64,000 nucleotides of DNA from Diabrotica undecimpunctata (taxonomy: Eukaryota > Arthropoda > Insecta > Coleoptera > Chrysomelidae), in assembly GCF_040954645.1 (NCBI RefSeq), contig NC_092805.1, positions 73,393,186-73,457,185 of the forward strand. The letters run 5' to 3'. The stretch's first letter is position 1, and every line of letters begins with the position of its first letter. The notes under the pieces are model-generated. The model searched no databases. It had not been told where the DNA came from and worked only from the letters and a program-made list of their open reading frames with translations. Shown piece after piece: positions 19,495 to 29,067 of this stretch. The translations under genes were made by a program, and so were the position numbers.

Positions 19495-21017
19495 TCATTA
19501 AAATAGCATAGTGGAATGCCAATGGACTTCCAAAGCACAAAAATGAGCTTGAGTTATTTCTACTACACAACGAAATTGGCATTCTGTTAATAAGTGAAAG
19601 CCGTTTCACAAGTCAAACTTACTTTAAGATATCTCACTACACAACATATTTCTCAAACCACACAGACAATACAGCCCACGCTGGATCAACTATTCTGATA
19701 AAAAATACTATTAAACATGCAGAACTACCAAAGTATGCTGAAAATTGCTTGCAAGCTACAGTTATCAAAGTCAGTATGAGGTCTTACGAACTAACAGTCG
19801 CAGCAGTCTACTGTCCACCCCGATACAACTTAAAGAAAGAAGACTTCAAAAATTTCTTCGAAACTCTAGGACATAAATTTATTGCAGGGGAGACTTCAAC
19901 AGCAAACAGTTATTATTTGGATCCCGTCTCACAACAACTAAAGGCAGAGAACTATTAAGCTTAATACATGATAACAACTACCACCCTTTGTCAACAGGCT
20001 CTCCTACATACTGGCCAACGGATCCAAATAAAACACCTGATCTGCTGGATCTATTTATCACTCAGGACATCTCTCTTGGTTACATGGAGGTCATGTCGAA
20101 CTATGATCTCTCATCTGACCACTCCCCAATTATAGCAACCATCAGAAGCTTTATAGTCTACAAAACGGCTACACACGGGGAGAACTAACTGGGAAAAATA
20201 CCGCAGTAAATTAGAAGATATTAGTCTACAAGTAAGCCTCAAAACAACAAGAGAGATAGACGAAACATTAACGGCTTTAAACAACACTCTTATAGAGGCT
20301 GTACAAAATGTTACACCTGCAAACAATACATCCCAGCTGAAATTTAAAAGTTGGTAGCTCAAAAAAGGAAAGCTAGGACCAAATGGCACCAAACCCATGC
20401 CCCAGCAGACAAGACTACATTAAACAGGTTAAGCAATCAACTAAAATCCAAACTTAAAGAGGCACAAGAACTGTTATTTACAAACTACATAACAAATCTA
20501 AACCGGTACGATAACTCAATATGGAAACCGATCAAAAACTCCAAAAAACCCAAGACTCCGGTACCTCCAATTAGAAACGAACAGGGACCAACACTACAGT
20601 GGGCCCGAAATGATGAAGAAAAAACAACGCTATTTGCCGAGCATCTAGCTCAAGTATTTACTCCCAACAACGACTCTCCAGATATTGAAATGGACATAAA
20701 TAACATTCCAGAGAACATATCAGTAATCAGACCACTAACCAAAAATGAAGTTCAACAAGAAATCCAATATTTAAACATTAGAAAAGCTCCTGGGCTGGAC
20801 AAAATAACACCCAAGATGATGAAGGAACTACCAGATAAAGGAATCATACTGATTACTCTCATCTTCAATGCTATTCTACGATTAAACTACTGGCCAAAGC
20901 TCTTTAAAACCGCTGAAATAATACTAATCCCAAAAGCAGGAAATAATCCAAACGAGGTTTCATCATATAGGCCAATAAGCCTACTGCCAGTCGTATCCAA
21001 AATACTTGAAAGGTTAC
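19495..21017 (+). pseudogene. Jockey-B ORF2: AP endonuclease and first half of reverse transcriptase
   Basis: The endonuclease start KIA(stop)WNANGL at about 19503 has a TAG where Gln is usual. It continues with GILLISESRF, VAAVYCPPRY and, after shifts, PTYWPTDPNKTPDLLDLF and SSDHSPIIATI. The RT segment has RKAPGLDKITPKMMKEL, IILIPKAGNNP and SSYRPISLLPVVSKILERLL, where it is cut by the BEL LTR. Multiple stops and frameshifts. Confidence 0.85.
21013..21017. repeat. BEL-1 target-site duplication GTTAC
   Basis: GTTAC precedes the LTR. The same 5 bp (GTAAC on the plus strand, 28011-28015) border the other BEL LTR fragment next to the second half of the same Jockey gene. Confidence 0.75.
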
Positions 21018-21554
21018 TGAATACTAATTGTAGGAAGTATGAAAACGAATTGGTAAATTTAAAATTGAATTTCAAATAATATGGTTCTACAAGTTATGCA
21101 CAAAATCGCTTACCTTAAATTGGTGTTCTTTAGGATTTGGTGCTAAATTAGGATATATGCAGACCCAAAGGTGACTACTCAATTCATCACTGCTCAATCC
21201 CTTTAATGGATTCCTTCCATGAAATTTTTGTTGGACGCAAGACGGTACCGCCCGATACATAACTTTCCGAATTCTTAACCTTTTTCGTTGAAGGTTGGAA
21301 GCGAAGTCGTACCTTGTCGGTTAAAATCTACTCATTCGAGCATGCCCATTTGGATATATGAGCGATTTGTGTGCGTCGAAGTAAAATCATATTATATTGC
21401 GCTTTGAATGAAATGCTACCAATAAGCACATAAGGTTATTCTGCATATTTCAAGGAAATATAATTATTAAAGATCTAAAACTTATTCTACCCGAAATAAA
21501 TTAAGTATTATAATAATATTCAATATAAAATAAAGAAATAAGGATTTCCGAACA
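21018..21554 (-). repeat. BEL-1 3' LTR (537 bp)
   Basis: Minus-strand ends TGTTCGG and GTATTCA (TG...CA). Positions 21327-21554 match 28016-28246 in inverse orientation. It is inserted in Jockey-B ORF2 with the duplication GTTAC. Confidence 0.85.
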
Positions 21555-21567
21555 TTCACCCCGCCAA
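21555..21567 (-). other. BEL-1 polypurine tract
   Basis: On the minus strand TTGGCGGGGTGAA directly precedes the LTR. Confidence 0.6.
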
Positions 21568-21643
21568 AACGAATGTTTTCAAAGTAAAAGAAAAAGAAAA
21601 AAAAATAAAACAAAACAAAACTTAAACCTAATTTAAAAAAAAG

Positions 21644-24600
21644 TTGGTTACCCTAATTGCCGGGAAGAGGACAAATCTTAATCACCGGTCTTTTCATCGT
21701 GCCGCGAGAAGTTTTGACTTCGACAACGCGAATTACATCATCCTTTCCCGGGAAGACGTTAACTATGCGACCAAGTTCCCATTGCAAAGGAGCTTGCTGA
21801 TCATTCTTAATAATTACCAGATCCTCTTTAGAAACCGGAGGAGACTGTTTTGTCCACTTGTGTCTTTGTTGAAGAGTGTTAATATACTCTAAAGACTAAC
21901 GTTTCCAGAAATCGCTTTGGATACGTTGCACTAGCTGCCAACGACTTAATTTGTTAAGGCTTAAAATGATCTGAATTGGGTTCAGGAATCGGATTATTTA
22001 ACGACTCGAAAACCAAAAAATGTCCAGACGTAAGTGGCTGCAGATCATTCGGATCTGTGCTAATGGGACACAAGGGACGAGAATTAAGGATAGCCTCGAT
22101 TTGTGTTAAAACTGTATAGAATTCTTCAAATGTTAGGATTTGATTTCCTATAACTCGGTAAAAATATGATTTAAATGACTTGAAGCCAGCCTCGGCCAAT
22201 CCATTCAAATGAAGAGAAGCGGGAGCTTTAAAATTTCAAGAAATTACTAATTTTTGTGCGGTATTTTGAGCAAGTTCTATCAATTCTTTATTAGCACCCT
22301 TAAAATTAGTACTCTGATCACTAACAATATGATTGCACCTGCCCCTTCGAGCAATGAAGCGCCTAAAAGCTGCTAAGAAGGACTCTGAACTAAGATCAGA
22401 TGTGACCTCCAGATGAATAGCCTTAGTAGCGGTACAAACGAATAAACAGACATAACCTTTAAAGGTTTTCGCTCCTCTATGTTTGCTCATCAAAAGCGAA
22501 AATGGACCAGCGAAATCAATGCAAACTGATGAGAATGCGCTTAACTGAGAAACGCGGAACGGGGGTAAATCGGCCATATACGGATTATAGGACTTGGGTT
22601 TAGAACGAAAACTTGTAACACATTTTGACAAGCATTTATAAATTGCTGTTTTAGGGGATAAGATCCATTATTGTTGAAGTAACAAGTATTGCAAGGTTTT
22701 TAAACCAGGATGAAAATGTGAGTTGTGAACTGATTCTATTATCAATTCTGTAAGTCTGTGGTTTTTCGGTAAAAGAATAGGATGTTTAATATCATAACTA
22801 AAAGAAGATCTTTTAAGGCGACCCCCAACTCTAAGTAAATTATCTGGATCCACAAATGGTGCTAATTTACGAAAAGGTTTTGGCAGTAACTGATTTTGAT
22901 CAATCTTAAGGAAAATATCAGCAAAAACATCTAGCTGAACATATCGAATAATCGGTATAAGTGAAGAATTTATTTCTTGTGGAGTAAGGATTCTGTTTTC
23001 GTTGAGTCTTTGTTTAGACCTAGAGTTGTTTATAAACCTTAACACATAAGCTAAAATTCTTTGAATTTTAGGCAAAGAAGACCATCGGTGGAGTAAATTC
23101 AATAGAAAATTGTCATTAGTGACTGTAATTGTAAGAACAACTTGTTTTTCCTCTTTTTGGACCTCCATTGATAAATCAGAATAAGGTTCAGTTGTAGGTT
23201 GACAAGGCCAAGTGGTTCTAGGCAGAAAAAGAAAAGGCGAGCCTGACCACCACATAGAAGTATTTAAAAGCTGAAGCGGACTTTGACCACGACTTGCATA
23301 ATCGGCAGGATTCTGTGAAGACACCATATGATGCCAACTAGTACTAGGGACAGTTTCTTGAATGTGACTCACCCTGTTAGCTATAAAAGTTTTCCATCGA
23401 CTTGGTGATGAAGACAACCAAGCCAAAGTTATCATCGAATCTGACCATGCGTATACAGCGTCAAACATTATTAAGCCCTCATAACTCTTTTGAACAAAAT
23501 TAATTAAGTTAGCCGGAAGAACTGCTGCCAGAAGCTCCAAACGAGCAATAGACTGAGTCTTTAATGGAGCAACCTTGCACTTAGCCCTAACCAAAAAGGT
23601 TTTGATATTACCCGTGGTTTCTTCTATTCGAAAGTAAACAACACGCATAACCTACTTGAGAGGCATCACAAAAACCATGTAACTCGATGCAAGATATATC
23701 TTTCCAGCCCAAATAACGAGCAATTTTAATATCAGCGAGATTTGGTAACTCAGTTTTAAATTTTGTCCAAATTTCGGTAATCTCGTCGGATAATATTTCA
23801 TCCCAAGGGACCTTGAGCTCCCACAATCTTTGTAGCAGACGTTTTGCAAGCAGAAGACAGGGTGAAACTAGTGATTTCTAGCCCATTTTCCAAGTTCTAA
23901 ACCTCCTCTTTTCATAACTGCGATTAATTAAGATTGAAGAGTCAAAGCTGAGTTTATATCATTAGGCCCCAGTAAACCATCGTCCATATAAAATTGAGTT
24001 CTTACTGCTTTAGCTACACGAGGAAAATTATGTTCTTCTGAAGCTGCGAGTTCATACAAGCTACGTAGTGCCAAATATGGTGAAGCAGATATACCATATG
24101 TCACAGTGCGTAAATGATACTCCTGAAGAGGTTCAGAAAGGGATAAACGCCATAAAATACGTTGATAATTCCAATAGTCGGAAATCACATTAATTTGCCT
24201 GTACATTTGCTTAATGTCGCAAACAAAGACATAAGCATAAAATTGAAATCTAAGTAAAAGACTAGCAATGTCTTTCTGAAGCTTTGGACCTACAAGTAAG
24301 GTGTAATTAGAGATACACCGTTTATGTCACGCCAACTTGCATCAAAGACTACCCTTATTTTAGATACAATCTCGGATTCGGAAATTTGTTCCTTAAATAT
24401 AGCATGATGGGCTATATAATAGGTCGAAAGAGAATGGTTATGCTCTGTAGGAATGAGAGACATGTAACCCTTATCTAAATAATCTTGCATAAAATCACAA
24501 TATTTTGTGCGTAAATCCGGAATTTTTCTAAACCGATTTTCAAGCATCGAAAAACATCGATAGGCGTGAGAATAAGTATCAAGAAATTTAGGTTTTTCTT

Positions 24601-24745
24601 GACGAAACGGTAACGGGACAAAAAATCGACCTGTAGAATCTCTGACAGTTAAAGACTTATATATTTCTTCACATTTTTTATCTTCAGGGGACAAAGGTAA
24701 TGATTTGGAAATCTCCTCAAGCTCCCAAAATTTTCTTAATTGCAT
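21644..24745 (-). pseudogene. BEL/Pao Pol: reverse transcriptase, RNase H, integrase
   Basis: From 24745 downward: the BEL Pol entry ([39 protein letters not shown]), the RT palm with QFYMDDGLLG at about 23990, RNase H (ELHGFCDASQVGYA, then YAWSDSMITLAWL and NPADYASRG), and the integrase (CIDFAGPFS first D, IVSDQSTNFKG second [13 protein letters not shown] with the Glu; the usual Trp before E is Ala). Then the BEL-specific DUF5641 tail (ILNSRPL, and PLQWELGRIVNVFPGKDDVIR at about 21720-21790, cited in part). Order and length fit BEL/Pao. Several frameshifts. Confidence 0.88.
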
Positions 24746-24791
24746 GTCGTTGGTTGTTTCAAGAGATATATGACAATTAATAAGAGTATTC

Positions 24792-24795
<4 letters not shown>

Positions 24796-24854
<59 letters not shown>

Positions 24855-24858
24855 AATA

Positions 24859-24947
<89 letters not shown>
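24796..24947. repeat. (TA)n microsatellite
   Basis: TA array with a short interruption near 24852-24862. It directly abuts the putative solo LTR at 24948. Confidence 0.92.
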
Positions 24948-24949
<2 letters not shown>

Positions 24950-26354
24950 ATACGATTAGGGTTTATAGAAAATAATTTATAAGTTATATACTACATAATA
25001 TTAGATATTTGGTTGTTTTAAATAAGTTATATACTAGAGAATTTTATAAAAATATATTTATGTGAGGGCATTTTTAATAAATTAGCATATAATAAGTGTA
25101 AAAAGTTGTATTTTAATGTTGTAAATATATTTAAGTGAGCCATGTGCATAGGCAACCAACTATACAGTAAATTGACAGATAGAAATTAATCATAATACGA
25201 ATATAAGTGGGGTTATAATAATAATGTTAGTTTAAAATGTTTAATTTATATATATTTAATGATTTAAATGTTTATTCTGATCTGAAAAGCCTAAATGTCA
25301 ACAAAATTATTAATAGAAAAGAATGGAATTCTCTGGATCACCGGAGATGGCCATGTTTGCGAAATGGTTTGTTCCAGAAAATTCAGACATGTATTTAATA
25401 GAACAAATTGGAACATGATCTCTTACCAGATGGTTCTAGAATATCCAAAAAGATATAAATACCGTGATTTGGATTCAAGATGGCAGTTTTTAGTCAGAAG
25501 TCAGGCCAGTTTATTATGAAAGTTAGTAGACACATTTAGTTAGTGAAGTAAATTGTTCAGAATTTTCAAGAAGTCAGTCAGAAAAATTTAGTAAGAAATA
25601 TGAAAGTTAGTTGGAGTCAGTGAATCACTTACAAATAGTCCAATTGTTTAATATAGTGAGTTAAATGAAGATTAAAAATTATGCATATATTTAATGCACA
25701 TTTATAATTATACACAAATAATTATTGAAGATTATAAAAGTATATTAGAAGAATATTGGATGGACATTGGAAGGAATTAAAATTATATTATGATTGGAGA
25801 TTAGTATAAATCAACTTATAATAATTGGATATTGGTATATTGAAAAGAAGAATAAATATAAATGGTGTTTGCTGGTTTGCTTGGTGGTGTATAAATGCTG
25901 GTGAAGAAAAATATATCTTAAATTGGTAGAAGCTGATAATTGGAAAAAGAAATTTCACAAAAACAAGGATAACCGAAGTACGAAGACATTCAGTAGTGAT
26001 TAGAATATATATAGTGGAAAACAGTTCATTTAGGCATTCAGTGAAAGAAAGGTACAAAATTTTGTTAATATAATTTAGTTAGTGTTATAACAATTTCAAT
26101 TTTGAAGATAGTTTGTTTAAATTTAACATTGTCTATAGAATTTAATTAGTTTTATAAGAACATCAATTTAAAGATAGTTTATTTTAAATTTACATTGGCT
26201 AGGTTAGATATATATGTGTGTTTCGTAATAGTTATAATAAAGATAATTTAAAAAAGTACTTACAAACTAATTCTTTGAGAACCGCGATAAAAACCCTATA
26301 TATTATATTATTAAAAATACTCATTGCTCATCATTCAAACAAACAACACATCAT

Positions 26355-26358
<4 letters not shown>
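24948..26358 (+). repeat. probable solo LTR (1411 bp) inside a (TA)n array
   Basis: A block of non-TA sequence begins TGATACG and ends CATAACA, with TA arrays on both sides (24796-24947 and 26359-26432). This is the arrangement of Gypsy-2, whose LTR also ends CCATAACA. It has a TATAAATA at about 25456 followed by a TCAG-rich stretch (possible start site) and no coding frame. The TA target makes the duplication uninformative, so the solo LTR call rests on the TG...CA ends and the context. Confidence 0.5.

Positions 26359-26432
<74 letters not shown>
26359..26432. repeat. (TA)n microsatellite
   Basis: TA array that continues the one at 24796-24947 beyond the putative solo LTR. Confidence 0.92.
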
Positions 26433-26435
<3 letters not shown>

Positions 26436-26642
26436 GTTAAATGTATCGATAGCAATTAAAAGTAAATTGTATACCCAAGCTTAATCAAGCCATTCAGAGC
26501 GATGCTGGGAATATTTATATTCCACTATGCATCAACAATTTACCCATATAAATTACCATCATTCTTGTACTCATTGCGTCGAGTAAGGACGATAAATATA
26601 CGAAGACGGTTACGTTTCGATTTATAATTTAAGTCTCCTACC

Positions 26643-26687
26643 ACTCCCTAACACGTGTTTCTGGGTCTACCCGTCATCAGAGAGAGT
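26643..26687 (-). ncRNA. hammerhead ribozyme-like sequence (type I)
   Basis: Minus strand, 5' to 3': stem I strand ACTCTCT (26687-26681), core CTGATGA (26680-26674), stem II CGGG-TAGA-CCCA (26673-26662), GAAA (26661-26658), a minimal stem III CAC/GTG closed by the A-T pair, cleavage triplet GTT ending at 26650, and the second stem I strand AGGGAGT (26649-26643), which pairs with the first over 7 bp including one G-U. All conserved core nucleotides are present. The one flaw is a C-A mismatch at the base of stem II. A loopless, very short stem III is known from hammerheads of Penelope-like and retrozyme elements, which act as dimers. Activity is not shown by sequence alone. Confidence 0.6.
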
Positions 26688-26696
26688 TTGTAAGAA

Positions 26697-26830
26697 GACT
26701 CAAATTAATTTCCTGCTTCTATACTTCCTGCTTTTGATGTTATTTGGACTCCCAAGTATTAATCACGACTCAAATTAATTTCCTGCTTCTCTACTTCCTG
26801 CTTTTGATGTTATTTGGACTCCCAAGTATT
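26697..26830. repeat. tandem duplication (70 bp) of a LINE-B segment
   Basis: 26697-26766 and 26767-26830 are near-identical (GACTCAAATTAATTTCCTGC ... CTCCCAAGTATT). Both match the codons for YLGVQITSKAGS of LINE-B, which also start the plus-strand LINE-B piece at 28254. The duplication lies at the left breakpoint of the proposed inversion. Confidence 0.85.
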
Positions 26831-27000
26831 TAAAATTGTCTTTTGGTTTTATAGTTCCCGTTTCGATTTGTAGGCTTTCTGGTTTTTCTCCTACAACTAA
26901 GTACTCAGTTTTTTGTATATTAATTGTGAGGCCCCATTTGGTATACTCATCTTCCAGTTTTCTAAGCATGTAGCCTACATCACTCTCGTCTTCAGCTGTA
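26767..27000 (-). pseudogene. LINE-B fragment (reverse transcriptase thumb)
   Basis: The minus strand encodes LRKLEDEYTKWGLTINIQKT, VVGEKPESLQIETG and NFKYLGVQITSKAGS, the RT thumb of a non-LTR retrotransposon. It ends at the same codons with which the plus-strand piece at 28254 begins. Confidence 0.82.
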
Positions 27001-27183
27001 AAATAAATAAATAGATAAATTAGAACCCCGACACCACTGTATGATTATTGTGAAGTGTCATGAAATTTAAATTGGGCGCATTCGCATTTCCGGATATGTC
27101 CGCCATCAGAGGCCACTTTTTTGGTCTCCTTTTCATAACAATTAGATTTCCTCTTTTGTCTTTTTGCTCGATGGGTTTGACAC

Positions 27184-28010
27184 ATACCAAGGTGCATCAG
27201 CTATTGTTCGGAGTATTTTTGATTGGCATCTTTGAATTATGGCTGTGTTTGACTTGCTCGCACATCCCCAGAGTTGGATTCCATACGTCCAGATAGGTTT
27301 TATGACGGTTTTGTATACAAGGATTTTGTTTTCAAGGCTCAGTTTCGATTTCCTGCCTACTAACCAGTTTAGATCTTTCATTCTTAGGTCAATTTGTTTC
27401 CGCTTCATAAGAATATGTTCTTTCCAGGTGAGTTTTGAGTCAAGATGTATTCCTAGGTATTTAGTGCTAGAGGATTGGGGAAGTTGGATATTGTTAAGTG
27501 AAACTGGGAGACACGGGTCTCTTCTCAAGGTAAAAGTCACTTGGACTGATTTTGTTTCATTCATTTTAATTCTCCGCTTGTAAGACCATGTCTCGATTTC
27601 ATTCAGTTGTACCTGTAGAATGTTAGATGCTATAATTGGATTTTCGTCGGCTGCAAGGATGATAGCATCATCTGCAAACGTGCCAGTGATGGTTTCATTA
27701 GTGGAGGGTAGATCTGCTGTGTATAGCACATATAATATTGTTCCAAAAACGCTGCTCGTGGAACACCAGATTTTATAGGAAAATTATTGGAATTACTTTC
27801 ATTCACTCTTGTTCGGAATTCTCTCCCACTCAGATAGGATTTTAACAGTTTCAGGTACGTGATGGGTAAATATTTTGCTTTCCAGTGTAGAATTTATGGT
27901 GTGTACTATTCTATAAACCTGCTGTATTATCGAGTGTTTTTTTCGAAAGCCAAATTGGTGGTTGGGTATCCATTCCTCCGTATTGGGGTCTGAGTTAATT
28001 TTTTGTAACA
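27184..28010 (-). pseudogene. Jockey-B LINE, second half of reverse transcriptase (inverted)
   Basis: The minus strand starts at LLQKINSDP, exactly where the 18590-21017 piece is cut, and continues EEWIPNHQFGFRKKHST, then (with disruption near 27760) GTFADDAIILAADENP (the F/YADD polymerase box), KYLGIHLDSKLTWKEH and IRTIADAPWYVSN. It is truncated near 27184. The frame has a shift near 27730-27790. It shares sequence with the fragment at 11352-12252. Confidence 0.86.
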
Positions 28011-28015
28011 GTAAC

Positions 28016-28246
28016 TATTCGGGAATCCTTATTTCTTTATTTTATATTGAATATTATTATAATACTTAATTTATTTCGGGTAAAATAAGTTTTAGATCTT
28101 TAATAATTATATTTCCTTGAAATGATGCAGAATAACCTTATGTTCTTATTGGTCGCATTTCATTCAAAGCGCGATATAATATGATTTTACTTCGACGCAC
28201 ACAAATCGCTCATATATCCAAATGGGCATGCTCCAATGAGTAGATT
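28016..28246 (+). repeat. BEL-1 LTR fragment (inverted copy)
   Basis: Matches 21327-21554 in inverse orientation. One end is the true LTR end, next to the 5-bp duplication at 28011-28015. The other end stops at 28246, where LINE-B begins. Confidence 0.88.
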
Positions 28247-28815
28247 GAAAGTATACTTGGGAGTCCAAATAACATCAAAAGCAGGAAGTAGCGAAGAAAT
28301 ACACTCCAGGATTGGCCAAGCAAGATCAGCCACCAGACAGCTACACGGACTATTATGGAATAAAAAAATAACAAAAGAAAATAAAAGAAGAATCTATAAA
28401 ACAATAATAGAAAGTATTGGGCTGTACGGCGCCGAACTCTGGGAATTAAACCAAAGAAACAAATAAAAAATTAAGGCCATGGAAATGAACTACTGGAGAC
28501 GATGTTGCCAGCTCACTAGACTTGATAGGGTGAGAAACGAAGATATTAGGAGAGAAATGGAAATCGATCTAGACATAATAGACACAATCGAAGCCAAAAG
28601 ACTTAACTGGTATGGAGACCTTCAGAGAATTCCTGAAAATAGATGGCCAAAAAAATAGAAGAATGGACTCCGCCAACTAGAAGAAAACGAGGTAGACCAA
28701 GACGATCCTGGAGAGACGATGTCGACGATGCAATGACCGCCAGAGATTTAACAACTGAAGATTGCTTCGACAGAAAACGCTGGAAATTAGGATGCGAGAA
28801 GCGGCGCCAGCTGTA
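28247..28815 (+). pseudogene. LINE-B C-terminal fragment
   Basis: The plus strand encodes YLGVQITSKAGSSEEIHSR, RRIYKTIIESIGLYGAELW, MNYWRRCCQLTRLDRVRNED, DTIEAKRLNWYGDLQRIP and RRKRGRPRRSWRDDVDDAM, a typical LINE C-terminus with the DNA-binding-like RGRPRR tail. Stops occur at about 28464 and 28656. The 3' end lies near 28815-28858, where LINE-C is inserted. Confidence 0.85.
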
Positions 28816-29067
28816 GAAGACTCGCTTGTTATATTGTTATATATTTATTTTATATTACATAATATTTTATATTTCTTCTTCTTAAAGTGCCCTCTTCTCA
28901 ATGGAGGTTGGCTACTACAATTTTAGACTCTTCTCTATCTTCAGCTGTTCTTATTAGCTGTTCAAAATTTAGCCCTGTCCATTGTCGGATGTTTCTGAGC
29001 CACGATAGTCTTTTCCTTCCTAGGCCTCTCTTTCCCTCGATTTTTCCTTTCACTATAAGTTGGGCAT

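Larger units (their letters stand above)
18590..21017 (+). mobile_element. Jockey-B LINE, 5' half
   Basis: Carries ORF1 (18655-19383) and ORF2 endonuclease plus the first half of reverse transcriptase, and ends at 21017 where the BEL-1 LTR begins, in the middle of the codons for ERLLLQK. The continuation of the same reading frame is found at 28010-27184 on the other strand, with the same 5-bp target duplication. See the inversion finding. Confidence 0.82.
21018..24790 (-). mobile_element. BEL-1: BEL/Pao retrotransposon, 3' portion
   Basis: Minus strand: pol 24745-21644, polypurine tract, then the 3' LTR 21018-21554. The 5' part (gag, protease, 5' LTR) is absent upstream of 24790, where a (TA)n array begins. 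A fragment of a second LTR of the same element lies inverted at 28016-28246. Confidence 0.88.
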
